The notes under the pieces are model-generated. The model was not told where the DNA came from. It made no database searches and saw only the letters and a list, made by a program, of their open reading frames with translations. Position numbers and translations under genes: made by a program. From Marsupella aquatica (lineage: Eukaryota; Marchantiophyta): DNA of 64,000 nucleotides. Shown piece by piece: positions 11,021-22,437 of this stretch (position 1 is its first letter; the number at the start of each line of letters is the position of its first letter). The stretch is from assembly GCA_973895155.1 (NCBI GenBank), contig OZ316895.1, positions 19,840,001 through 19,904,000 on the forward strand, in the 5' to 3' direction.

Positions 11021-12091
11021 GAGCTAATTCAAAGCAATCAGCCATCTTTGAACCTGTTGTGACCCTTAAAGGAAAGTTTTGGAAGAAGTTGAAGAAGATT
11101 GAGTTTGATAGAAGAATCGCTTTCAGAAAAATATCGTTTTGAAAGAAAACCGGAGCACATTCGCTTTGGAGTTGAAGAATCGCTTGATGTTTTCTACTCC
11201 AACTTTGAATGACCATTGTGAATTGGCCTGATGTCGGATGAATGAGATTTTAGGCTTGTTGGAAAGCTATTGGAAAGGGCTACATGAAGAATTTTGGAGC
11301 AAAAAAATCCAAAGAAGTTGAAAATATATCAAACCGATTCTCCAAGATATTTTGGCACTTGTCTTCTAAATTGTTTTACACCTATTTTCCTCATTCAAGC
11401 TTTTGCATTGGTTAAATAGGAATAGGATACCAAGTGACTCATTTAGTTACCCTTAGGAATTTAGATTTCAAAAGGTCTTAGTTATCTCACCTTTTTAAGT
11501 CCCCATGTTTAGATAGGAATAGATCTTAGTCCTTTAGGAATCTTTTGGTATCTCAGGCCATTAAAGGAGCCTATACTTGGACTCCCAAGACTATTTTCAA
11601 TGTCTTTTTTTTTTGAATTGATTTTTGACCAAGTTGTGGGTCTTTCTCTCATGCCAAATTGGGCTTAGGAGAGAGAATCTAATGAAGGAGAATTGCACCA
11701 TCATCTAAATTGAATTCAAACATTTCATGCACCAATTTAAGCATTCAAGTTTTGGATGTATGAATTAAAGATAGAGAATAGAATTGCATGAATGAATAAG
11801 GCGAGTCTTTGAAATCTAGTAAATAAAGGAATTGTATTGACTCTTACAACATAAAACCGATCACCATTGGTGTGTAAGGAAGTTGGAGAGAAGAGAAAAC
11901 ATATTTATCTATTGAGAAGAAGGAGAGCCTAAGGATATTCATTGTAGGGTTTGTGACATAAAAATCATTTTAGGATTCTATGACCAAAATAGTGAAGAAA
12001 TCGCTTTAGGATTTTGAATCACATAAAACCTGAGTAAATCATTTTACTTATTCCTTACGGGAATGAATCTTGGTGTTCCAGAGCTAATTCA
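11021..12091. mobile_element. 1,049-bp insertion with 11-bp flanking duplication inside Copia-2
   Basis: GAGCTAATTCA occurs at 11021-11031 and 12081-12091, bracketing 1,049 bp of non-Copia DNA. The insert has no convincing terminal inverted repeats and no coding capacity. It contains three copies of GAAGAA(A)TCGCTT near 11112, 11176 and 11992. An 11-bp duplication would fit a non-TIR Mutator-like element or a non-LTR insertion. The class is unresolved. Confidence 0.45.
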
Positions 12092-12236
12092 TATAAATAT
12101 GATGTTGTTCTACTTATTATGCTTTGTAGAAGCTTGTAATGTAATTGTTTTTGACATTGTGTGTAGTAGCACTTGCAACTTTATTTGTGTGGCCAAAAGG
12201 GCCGTCATTTTCCATGTGTTTCTTAGTGTGCTTGTG

Positions 12237-12247
12237 CTCCCCCCTAA
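12237..12247 (-). promoter_or_regulatory. Candidate internal polypurine tract (Copia-2)
   Basis: TTAGGGGGGAG on the minus strand lies in pol directly after MEAPPELI. Copia-3 has AGGGGGAG at the same place (30946-30953), and both are followed by CAYAAG. It resembles the 3' polypurine tract AAGGGGGAG of the family. Confidence 0.35.
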
Positions 12248-13126
12248 GTGTTTATGAGTTCAGGTGGGGCCTCCATGTGTATGACAATATCAAGGTGGCC
12301 ATATAAGTAGGCTTTAACTATATCCATCTGGTGCATCCTGGATAATTTGTGGTGTATGGCAAATGCAATAAGGCATCTGTAAGTTATATTGTCCATCATA
12401 GGAGAACATGTCAAGTCGTAGTCTCTGTCTGGGATCTGAGTGAATCCCTTCGTAACTAAACGTGCTTTATATCTTACTATCTCCCCTTGAACATCCTCTT
12501 TTTAACAAATGTCCACTTAGTGGATGTCTAGGGGAGCTATGGAAATGGGTCCAAAAACCTGTTGCAAGATGAGGGAATCCAATGGCGACCTCCCACTGAG
12601 GCCAATCTGGCTGCTTCCGGGCCTCACTGATGGTCGGGGTCCAGTAAGTCCTCCACTATCTCTTGTGATATCAAAAAAGCAAAATGTTCATCTGGTTGAG
12701 TTTGAGTTCTGTCCCAAAGTTGGCCAATGGTGCTATAGTTGATGGCTATCTCATTTCTCCCATCATTGGTTGTGTGTGCAGGTCTAGGTATAATAGGAAG
12801 TGCTTGCATACTCTGGGGGTTAGTAGTAGCCCTTTTTGTCTTGGGTGCTTGTCAAAATCCCTTAGTGGGCGTCCCCGTTTAGCTTGTGGTCCCATGTGAG
12901 TAGCCTATTGGCGGTCGGGATATGTGATCTAGTCACCTTTGTAGCATCAATGGACAAGTCTGGTAACTGTTCCATGATCTTGGTAAGGTGTAATATCCTT
13001 TGCACTTCAGTATCAGTTTGGTTTGTCCGGGGATCATTCCAGAATCCAGATGCAATTTGCTAGTGAAGTTCAATTGCATGAGCCTTTGTTGGTCCCTCGG
13101 GTGTAGTTAGTATAGGGAAGATATCT

Positions 13127-14526
13127 TCATGATTGATAGTAATTGCAATCAACAAATCTTGCCTTAAAAACATATGTTGTTGTTGGTTCCAAATATCTGA
13201 TAATAGAAGTGGAATCGAACCCAATGTAGATGCCTTTTTGCCTTTGGGGCCCCATCTTTGTGTGTTTGGGTCCCAAAATTGGTACCATCACTTGACAACT
13301 AAATGTTCTCAAGTGGAACAGATCAAGAGGAGTTCCAAAGGCAAGGTGGTTGGGTGTGTTGCTATTGAATGCAGAAGGTCTATAGAGAAGTAGTGCAGTT
13401 GCATGCGGTATAGCGTGGCCCCATACAGATGTAGGCAGGTTAGTTTGCATCAATAGGGGCCAAGATATTGTCTGAAGCCTCTTGATGAGGGACTTTGCAA
13501 TCCCATTCTGAAAATGCACATGGGCCACCAGGTATTGGACATCAATTCCAGTTGTCATGCGGAAATCATCAAATATCTTGGATATAAATTCGATCACCAG
13601 CATTGTCAACTCTGAGAATTTTGGTTGGATGCTCTACGAACCGTGCTTTCAATTTTAAAATATGTGCCAGTATCCGGGCCAGTATCCTAGAGAAGACTAA
13701 ATTGCAAGTTGATAATAGTCATACTTGTGACCACTTTTGAAGATGCGTCTATAATTGCTAAGAAAAATCTGAATGGCCCACTAGGGGGATCTATGGGGCC
13801 GCAAACATCAACATGAAGCCTCTCCAGGAATTTTGGGATGTTTTTTGTTGTTGTTGTTGATAGAGATGGCTTGGTGGTCATCTTGCCTTGTGAACAAGCA
13901 AGGCATGGATCCTTCAGGGATTGTGGATGCACTATATTTGGTATTCCCTTTGTGTCTCGAATGATTTTGTGAAACATATTGGTGCTAGGGTGGCCCAATT
14001 TTCTATGCCATATTTTTGTGATGGAGTTGGAATGTGTTAAGTCTGCATGATAGCTTTGAGTTTTTGTGGCATAGTATCCTAATGGGTAGGCTGATAAGGT
14101 TTCTCTTACATCATTTTCGGCGGGGGTTTTAACAATGATGTGCATCACCTCTTGTGAATTGATGATGTTTGTGTGTATGTGCAGGTTGTTGGCCCGTATA
14201 TCCTTAAAACTAAGGAGGTTCCTTGTGGTCTTTGGGGCATAGATTGCTGCTTTTATATGTATGGCTGTGCCTTTCGGTAGGATTATTAAGGCGGGACCAT
14301 GTCCTTTCTCAATCTGGTGTTGCCCCATAATTGTTGTTACTCTCCTCTTGGAAGGGGTTATCTCACTAAAATATTTTCTATTGTGCAGGATAGTCTGGGA
14401 TATCCCACTATCTACTATGTAGAAATTTGGATCGTCAATGGTAGGGGATTGGGTTACTAAGTGAATCTTAGGGAAAACCTCAGCAAATTCAAGAAAGGTA
14501 CCATGGGTTTCAAGTTCGGGTGGCAT
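13127..14526 (-). pseudogene. Copia-2 protease and integrase
   Basis: The frame 14526-13687 begins with an aspartic protease: YIVDSGISQTIL contains the catalytic Asp-Ser-Gly. A gag-pre-integrase zinc motif follows (IWHRKLGHPST...CLACSQGK, HHCC type) and then the start of the integrase core (RLHVDVCGPIDPPSGPF). After a break, 13609-13127 carries the rest of the integrase (HFQNGIAKSLIKR, WGHAIPHATALLLYRPS, MGPQRQKGIYIGF). In 13610-13690 the frame is disturbed. The protease and zinc motifs look intact, so inactivation lies elsewhere. Confidence 0.85.
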
Positions 14527-14529
14527 TAG

Positions 14530-15186
14530 ACTTTTCTTGTAAAGTGATACTAAATGGGCAGGTGCTCAACATATCTTCTCTATGTTTGGCTGTGGGGGAA
14601 GGGTGCCTGATGGTCTCTCTTTGGTGTTTTGTAATAGGAGTATCTGGTGTTTTTCGACTAATAGCATGTGTGCTATGAGCTCAAAGTATTCTGTAAACTT
14701 CATGCTTCTATATTGTGTTGATAGGATCAGGTTAGTAGAGTGAAATGTAGATAGGGTTTTTTATTTGCTCTTCATCTCCCACTGGCTGACCATAGATAGA
14801 TAGTTGAGAGACAATGCAAAATAACTCACTATTGTAATCAACAATTGTCTTGTGATCTTGAACTCAAAAAGTTACCTGATCATGCCGTGCTATAGGGAGG
14901 AATATGATCCGTGTATGGTCGAACCATGATTGGAGTTCATCACATAAAAGGTGGGGGTTGTACTCATTCATGTATTGCTTTTTTAGGGAATCAGCCAAGT
15001 GATGTCTTATTAGGATTAGGGCCCAAGCCTTTTGCTGTAAGGTAGGTCCATTATCCGTTAGGATTGTGTTCTGGAGGTCATTAGATGTAAGATGTGTCTC
15101 TATATATCTAGTGACCAGGAGAGGTAATTGGAGTCGTCTATATTTAATGATTGGAAGTAAAGCTTCTCGATTATATTTGTAGCCAT
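14530..15186 (-). pseudogene. Copia-2 gag
   Basis: A minus-strand ATG at 15186 (MATNIIEKLYFQSLNIDDSN) begins a Copia gag-type protein with NYLSW, then VQDHKTIVDYNSELFCIVSQ near 14820 and QPVGDEEQIKN. There are several in-frame stops and no zinc knuckle was found before the protease. Between gag and the 5' LTR lies about 540 bp of noncoding leader. Confidence 0.6.
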
Positions 15187-15710
15187 GATTTATATTCAGG
15201 TCTCAATTGGTTTTCAGTTTTGATGGTGAAACTATTCCTCAAAGGAAAATTGCAATTTTACAATTTATGTTCTGTATTTCAATTTAGAGAAAGAAGAAAA
15301 CTGGTGGATGGTTAAGGTCATTATTTGGTGGAGAATCTGCCAATATTGGGAAATTATGTCCCCTCTTCAATTTCTCCTTAATCAATTTTGCCTCTCCTTC
15401 AATTTTTGGTTTTATCTCAATGTCTTGTGTTGTGATTTTTGCTGCAATAATCGTTTTGAGGCAGTTAATTGATCACTCAATGCAAAATGTGGTGTATTCA
15501 ACGCGAGGAGACTTTGACAAACTTGTTTTAAATCTGTGAAATTGAGTGATCCTTCTTGAGAAAATTTGTATTGTCAATTCTCAATTGATTCTCAAAAGTT
15601 CTAATCACAATCTCCACAAGAAGGTAGTATCCAAGGAGAAAATGAAAAGATGCCTTAGTGCTCAACAAGTTTTGCCTAGGTGAATTTCCTAAAAAATAAT
15701 GTATCTAGCA

Positions 15711-15854
15711 AATTCGTGCTGATAAAGTGTTCAACTACACCCAACAATGAATAATTTCCATTCCACATAATAGGGTTTATATACATATGATAGGTGTGTT
15801 GAGATTGAACCTAAGGTAGACTTAACTATATAAGGTTTATCTTGGGTTGTAATA
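15711..15854 (-). repeat. 5' LTR of Copia-2 (127 bp) and primer-binding site
   Basis: The LTR copy is 15728-15854. In element orientation its start has decayed from TGTTAC to TATTAC, and it ends GTTGAACA. Next to it (15711-15727) lies CTTTATCAGCACGAATT, a plausible tRNA primer-binding site; TTATCAGCACGA-like sites follow the 5' LTR in many plant Copia elements (from memory). Confidence 0.75.
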
Positions 15855-15859
15855 GTTCT

Positions 15860-16110
15860 TCTAATAAATCCAAAGTGTCATACCAACAATTTAAATTGTT
15901 TTCATTATTAAGTCTCTCAATATATCTAGTATTCAAATGATTAGTGACAATCTCAAATTCCACTCATATAATGCTATCCAACCTATATGAAAGATAAATG
16001 GAGTCTTCTTGGTTCTTATATTTTCTATTGTCTGATAGACCCATAGTGTTGAGGGTACATAATTTGATGTCCAAATCAACTTTATGAGCAAAGATCATTT
16101 TGTTCAAGAT
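15860..16110 (-). mobile_element. Gypsy-3: integrase (right part)
   Basis: On the minus strand the linker between the integrase core and C-terminal domain is readable (VEFEIVTNHLNTRYIERLNN, then TLDLLEE near 15865). It continues across Copia-2 into 8598-8255 (NVLLALQETKVQQSKWK). Frames shift within the block. Further upstream (16110-16500) only weak traces remain. Confidence 0.5.
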
Positions 16111-16499
16111 TTCTCACTTTATATTAAGATTAATTAACAATATTGGTGTCAATGATAGTCTATTTATTTTATACCACAGATGCTATCAATCTTAACAAAC
16201 GATATAATTATGCCCACAAATAGTTGCATTGATTGATCGATTCTCTTTTGAAAGTCAATGCAAAACAACTAAATTGTGGGGAAAAAAGTTTTGTTTTCTT
16301 TTGGTCTGACTTAAGCTTGGCTTAGATGTAGAATGAAAAGTATGCAAAATTTGGTAAGGATAATTATAGATTTCTTTCATTGGCCCCACACTTCCCTTAA
16401 CATGTTGCATATGTATATAAAAGAAAGTCATTTTTGTCCATTGAATCCGTAACACAAAGTCCAATTTCTTCAAATTTGAGAAAATGTTTTACACCTTTG

Positions 16500-19400
16500 G
16501 ACCTCAATGATTAAAGAGGTTTAACTTACAATAGTGTTAGTGATAATTTATCGTGTACTTTACCATGGATATATAATTGGTTGTAGGAGATGAACACTAA
16601 CTAGATATTGAATTTTAATGTATCATGATGAAAGTTTTGAGATACATGATAGTTTCATGTGACAATAACTAACTCACGTACAAAGCAATGAATGTACAAA
16701 TATATCTAAGTGACCAAAAAGACTTGCTTGGATTAAGGAGACAAAGTTTACTCTTCAAGATACTAGTTGGCATGTTGATAGGACTCACGCAAACTCAATC
16801 TCTCTCACTCATCTCCACTCTACAGGACCACAAGTAGAGGCTGCTAACTGACCGCCCTAACCACCCAAGACAACTTAGCGAATGAGATATATTGTCACAA
16901 CACAAGTTCATTTTAATTAGTGAAAAATAACATGAAATTAACATTTTCATATAACTTAGATAAATAGGGTCAGTGGACCAAACACTTTCATATATTTATG
17001 ATACAACCAAATTTTCAATAAATGCATATTTATTATCACCCATTCTTGGATGTAAATATTTAAAATTAATTAACTTCATAACTTGAAAAAATTCTGGAAA
17101 AAATAATAAGGTACATGCTCAATCTATTACATTCAATCTTATCATGAAAAACTTGCAATATGAACTTTTCAACTTTTGTAAATACATATTAGAATCTAGT
17201 ATTTTACACCCTAGACAAAAGAACTAGGGGTCCTCAAACTAATTTGTGTATTCAATTCCTTTTATTGTTGTAATTTAACTTGTCAACTACTTTTGGCTTA
17301 AGACAATTCCTTTGGAATTTCAATCTTAGCTTGTTTAGAGATTCCTTTATGATATTTTTTGATTTTAAAATATTTCCAATGAAAGTTCTTGCCTTGAAAG
17401 GAGTGTTCTTTCACAATTTTTGTTTTTGAGTTTTTTAATTTGTGGACCTAAAGAAGACATATAATCTATAATCATTCTCAATATGGATAAATATTGTAAA
17501 CACTTCATTATTATTTATATATACCAAGACTTTATAGTATTAAAACTATAAATTTGTATTCCATAGTATTTTTAATGCAAAAGAATTATTTTTATTATAT
17601 GGTATAAATTAAATATAGTGATTTTTGGATTAGGGAAATAAAGTTAGTTGTATGACGTTTCACCTTTTTATATGAAAAAACAATTTTCTTAAGTGATGAC
17701 AATAAAATATGCCAAAAACTTTGATGCATAACTTTTGGTATATCACTGTATGTACATAGTATATAAGAATTTTTATTCCCCAAAAATTAATGATTTATAC
17801 TCATTAATGATCTCGTGTATTTGTGTTAAAAATACCGATTATTCGTTCAATCATAATATTTTCTTCTATAAATGTCTCAAACTCAAATTCTATAATTTCT
17901 TCTAACCTTGTTTCTCTATATAATTTTCTTTTGTTCTTATAAAATCCAACTAACTGCTAGTTCATTTGGATTCTCAATTGATTCACTTCTCATTCAATTC
18001 CATAGTTATTTTTTAAAAAACATTACAAGATATTGAATGGATTTCCACTTGTCGTAGACCGTCCTTATCACCTAGAGTGAAAACTAAATGTTATCTCAAT
18101 CTTCAATCAATACAACCCTTGTCTTGGATGCCTGATTGACTATTTTTGTGTCCTTTCCAATAGGATTGCAACATAATCCTTATTTGAGCTTGTACTTCTT
18201 CTAAGAGCTTGAGGAATCTTCTTCATTCTCCTCTAGATTTCCACGTAGCTAGGGTTTGACAATCATTGAGCCACTACACAATCATTGACCTCAAAAACAA
18301 AGAGCAAAGTTACAAGTAGTACGTATGAGCTATAAGCTTTGCAATCTGTCATTCAATATTAGTTGAGTATTTAAATTGAGTATTAGCTTTGTAATCGTTC
18401 ATTTAGTATACTAAAAGGTATATTATAAAAATACAATGTTGTCTACAATGATGTCGTAAGTATGGAACAAGGTCAAAGTACAAACTTTATGGGGCCTCTC
18501 CAAAGAAGATTTGAAAAGCACTTTTTTGTGACTTAAGAAGTGCACATTGGTGCTTACAAAACAAAGAAATAAGTTTTGAATGTGTGTCTACAAATAATTG
18601 GTTTCATTCACTTATTTATTACCCTAAATTTCCCTCTTCATATTGACATATTTTTTACTTTCATTCTTTGTGCAGGCTTTTTGAGGTCATGCTATTCAGA
18701 TTGTACAATGGTGCTTCCAACCAAGGAATTAGAAATAATATTGTCCACAATTCTTGTTTTGCAGCAATTGATCTTGTTGCAACTACAATTATACACTCTT
18801 GTTGCCAATAATTTGGTACCATGCAAAGACGTGACAACGTTGGTTCACATTTTGCTAACTTGCTTTGACTCTCAAATTATTTAGCATGCATTTTGTAGAG
18901 ACTATCATCACATTTTGGGGAATTACATTGAGCCAAGGTCAAGAGAGTGGAGTGGCTAGTATCCTTGGGCCCTTAGTGTTACTAATACAGGGAGGACATG
19001 CGAATAATGCAAGGGTATTTTTAATGTAATGCAAACTAATTCTTATAACAATTTTTAAAGTAGGCAACATCCCTCTATATACATTCACCACAATATTAGT
19101 AATAAGGCAAGAATCAAATACATGTCACATAAATCTTATGCAAGGGTACCCAAAATGCCAAGTACATGCGTCACTATATGGTTGACACACATGTCATCAC
19201 TTCAGTTGCACACGTGTCCATATAGTAAATCAGATATTTAATTATTATCGTCTTAAGGCAAGTTTGGTTTCGTTGGTCTCCTTATGGTGGAACAAATGGG
19301 TTAAGGTAGACATGTTTACCCGCATGTTTAGGAGTTAAGTGGGGAGTTGAGTAAATTTTGGGCCAGGATCTTTGGGCCCAACTTGGTTGGGAAACTGGGA

Positions 19401-20040
19401 TTGATGGGGATCCATGGATCAATCCCACATGGATGGACAAGATTACTTTTGAATTCCCTTGAATCAAACAGCCATGTATGAGGCCAGATGTGTTTGTGTA
19501 TTGAGGGAGGGGTCTCGAGCGCTCAAACAATGTTTGTTATAGTTGGTTCAGACTTTGAAGTATTATTCTTGGATTATACATATATAGTACTAATGAAACT
19601 AGAAGTTCATAGGCACTTTTGTGAACACTAAGACAAAACTGCAGGTCTATGTGTAAACTATAGGAAGAACTATAATTTTCTCTCGTCCTAATTTTGTTTA
19701 TCTATATAAAATATGTACCTTGAACATCGAGCATAACATACAAGTCTTCTATGAAAGATAAAGTTTTAACTATTTCAGTATGATATTTGTAATTCTATAT
19801 AAAAATTCAAGGGTGTTTTCAATTCCTTGAAAAACTCTATTATAATTTACAAAAGGATAAAATTTAATAGGAAAAATTAATATTTTTACATTAACAAGGG
19901 GATTTTTTTTGTGAACAAAAATATTAAGAAGGGGTACACGGGGGGTATCTGTTCTCAGGGGGTTCACTTGATATAGTAAGAGTGAGGGCCCAGGGGCTGG
20001 TATCTCACGCATGTTATTGAGCAGAATCCCCGACAGAATC
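16500..20040. other. AT-rich DNA with no recognisable gene
   Basis: No protein family, tRNA or clear repeat is recognised. Open frames such as 17595-17783 (minus) and 18576-18884 (plus) look like chance or low-complexity hydrophobic translations. The part around 18700-18990 could be the decayed N-terminal region of the Harbinger transposase downstream, but similarity is too weak to call. A 215-bp stretch at 19257-19473 has Tourist-like ends (see rejected items). Confidence 0.4.
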
Positions 20041-20045
20041 CTATT

Positions 20046-21043
20046 TGCTTCAAGTATTTGTTTCAGGTGTCACCGACAACGTTCATGTACATTTGTGACC
20101 TGGTTTGAGAAATCATGACAACAAATCCCTCGCCTAGACTCCGCAATTTGATTAACAAGACATTGTACGTTAAGCGCCAAGTTGCCATAGCTCTCCGTCA
20201 GTTTTCCAATGATTGCTTGTTGTTGACACTTTCAGAGATATTTGGGGTTTTTGTCCCATGCATATTGGAAGTCTTCTGGCAATTTGTGAAGGCTTTAATT
20301 GTGCAAGCAAGGGGGAGAGATTTGAGATGGCCACAAAGAGAGGCCATGGCAATGGTGAAAGAAGAATTCTGCCAACTACAAGGACTCCTTAATTGTTGTG
20401 GTGCAATTGATGGGATGCATTTTCAAGTGAAGTTACCTCCTAGAATGGATTCCATTTCTTATCATGATTACAGGCATGGTCAGGGCATTTCCATGCAAGA
20501 TATTGTGATAGTCGCCTTCTATTTTTGGGTGTCTTTGCATGATGGCCTGACAACATTCAAGACTCATGCCTTCTAAAAGTATCTGAATTTTGCAACGATA
20601 TTTTGGTACACCATACAAAATTCTCAGGTCCAACATTTACATCACCAACAGGATTTTGTACAAGGGAGTATATTATTGGTGATGTCGGCTACCCTACTTA
20701 TTTGTGGTTGATAAATCCTTTTCCTTTTGCAATGGAGCATAGCTGGGAGAAGGAATTTAATTACAAGTTGAGCTCAACTAGGATGTGCGTGGAGCGTGCT
20801 TTTGGTTAGTTGAAAAATAGTTGGAGATTTATTTCATGCAAAATATATCGATCATCTCTAGGTTATCGACTACCGCATTACATTACTTGTGCATGCATTC
20901 TTCACAACATCCGTATTCACCATCGAGATGTTTATGACCCAGCTTGGGGGATAGGCCCAGACCCCCTAGGTTATGAACCCGGAGGTCCTCCTACTACACA
21001 TCAAAGTTACAATAATGGACGTAGATCTATCATACTCCAATGA
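20046..21043 (+). pseudogene. PIF/Harbinger (HARBI1/ALP1-like) transposase
   Basis: Typical PIF-type DDE nuclease segments occur in order: SPTTFMYICDLV near 20067, KPSP-like TNPSPRLRNLINKTL, LLTLSEIFGV, then CCGAIDGMHFQVKLPP with the first catalytic Asp near 20405. Next come EYIIGDVGYPTYLWLINPF with the second Asp near 20673 and CVERAFG with the Glu near 20800, followed by LKNSWRF and an ACILHNI motif. An in-frame TGA at 20106 (expected Arg) and TAG at 20807 (expected Gln) look like C-to-T changes, and a frameshift lies between 20576 and 20603. All three catalytic acidic residues remain, but the gene is broken. Confidence 0.85.
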
Positions 21044-21429
21044 TGAACCATTTTCTCCCTCAAAGAGAGTGGGAGCATGAACAACAAAGATGTTGTGCTA
21101 CCCCTTACTAGGGATAATGGACTATGATTATTTGTGTTTTTTCCAATTGCAAAAGGCTAATTTGAAATAAAAATTCTAATAGAAATGTGCATGAAAGTGT
21201 CATCATGTAGTCTTATGTAATTGTGAGGCCCATTTTGCTACACTTGATGAAAATGTAGGTACTTGCTTCTATAGACAAACTAAATAAATGTTACTCTATT
21301 GTGAAGGTTGTGAAGAACTAGCAAGCTTCTCCATAAGGACGTCAGAAAAACGTGTCATTTGCTTTGTTGTTGTCGTTTTTGCTGTAGTTAAAATTCTCGT
21401 TTGTCAAATGTCACACTCACATTCTCAAA

Positions 21430-22437
21430 TTTCACTATCATGCTTGGCCGTAGATGCCATCTCAACACAACCATTGGCCATGGTTTTCAAATGGCCTTGT
21501 TTGTCACTACCAGGCTTAAAGGCCTTCCGCTTCACACTTCTCTTACTTGGGCCAGAAACTCCTAAGGAGATGATGGTTCTCTCACTCCACCAATATGCTT
21601 AGTGTTCTATTTCGCACTCTCTTTCGTTGGTTGTGAGCAGTAATTTTGGCTCAAAGGTACAAATCTATATTTATCAACCTTGTCATCATCACTTGCAAAT
21701 AAAAGAAATAGAAAAACAAAGAAAATGAGACAAAAATTAGTGGGCATGAAAATGTGTGATACATTCAAACAAACTACTTGCACAATAGGATTCAATTATA
21801 AAACAAAAACCCAGTTCCACCTGATAGTACAAAATTGAGATAAGAGCTTGTAAGTAACTTCTTACATTCTGATGACAAGATGAATGGATCTGCCCTAGCT
21901 TGGGTTTTGGTCCATAGCAAAAATATCAGATAAAAACCTCATAGGTGGAGTAACGCACGGGATACCTGCATACACTCCAACAATTCCTCATATAGGCCAA
22001 TAGAGAAATTAGTGAGGAATCGATCATTGTGTCGCTATTTTTCATCCATGTCAAAGTAAGAAATATGCCCGGTTTTCTCCTTCTTTTCATAATCATAAAT
22101 GAGTTTGAACTTGCTTTCAATGATCTACCACTTCTTCTTACAAGAGTTTGGATCTTGAATAGGATTATCCCTCATCCACCATAAATTTTGCCACTACTTT
22201 CCATTTCAACTTGTTGCTGGTCACCTTCTTTTATGTTGAGCCTTCCATAACAACATTGTGATATTCATTCCGCTTTGCTGCAATGAGAACCTTCATCTCC
22301 TCATTGGTCCAATCTGGCAACTTACTCTTTCCTTGAGCCCGTGGTGCATTAGTGGGACAGGCTGTAGCTACACTGTTGAGATCCAAGTCATGCAATGGCT
22401 CACATTGTTGTGCACTGTGGCCTGCAACGCCACTCAA
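21430..22437 (-). pseudogene. Myb/SANT-like ORF1 of the PIF/Harbinger element
   Basis: On the minus strand KLPDWTNEEMKVLIAAKRNE near 22300 is a trihelix/Myb-like DNA-binding motif of the kind encoded next to PIF transposases. KWKVVAKFM, FKLIYDYEKKEKTGHISYF and a K/R-rich stretch (SKRSVKRKAFKPG near 21550) continue the protein in shifting frames. It converges on the transposase. Terminal inverted repeats of the element were not found. Confidence 0.55.

Larger units (their letters stand above)
9756..12530 (-). pseudogene. Copia-2 reverse transcriptase / RNase H
   Basis: Reading leftward: RT N-terminus near 12480-12250 (VRYKARLVTKGFTQIPDRDY, then MDIVKAYLYGH, MEAPPELI). A noncoding stretch and nested insertion follow. 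RT then resumes near 10940 (VVQVLRSMYRLKQSGRTWY, SDIAPCLFIKR, and an intact catalytic YVDDLNLFGT). Then come DLGQTTFCLGLQFEHL, the connection region (FAIGALIFLANQTRPDIAF near 10430) and RNase H (GYVDAGYLSDPIDAKSQTGY). The C-terminus is HNCADLLTKLLPLEIH near 9820. Stops and frameshifts at several points make it a pseudogene. Confidence 0.85.
8594..15859 (-). mobile_element. Copia-2: complete LTR retrotransposon with 5-bp target duplication
   Basis: Two direct repeats (8599-8721 and 15728-15854) bracket gag, protease, integrase, RT and RNase H in Copia order on the minus strand. The flanks carry the identical 5-bp duplication GTTCT (8594-8598 and 15855-15859). The unit is 7.26 kb including a nested 1.05-kb insertion. 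By hand count the LTRs differ at about 11 positions plus a 4-bp indel, mostly transitions, so the insertion is old. Coding parts are interrupted and the element looks dead. Confidence 0.9.

Noticed and set aside
19257-19473. Tourist-like MITE with GGCAAGTTTGGTTTC and GAATCAAACAGCC ends
   Set aside because: The ends match only partly and no TAA/TTA target duplication is present.
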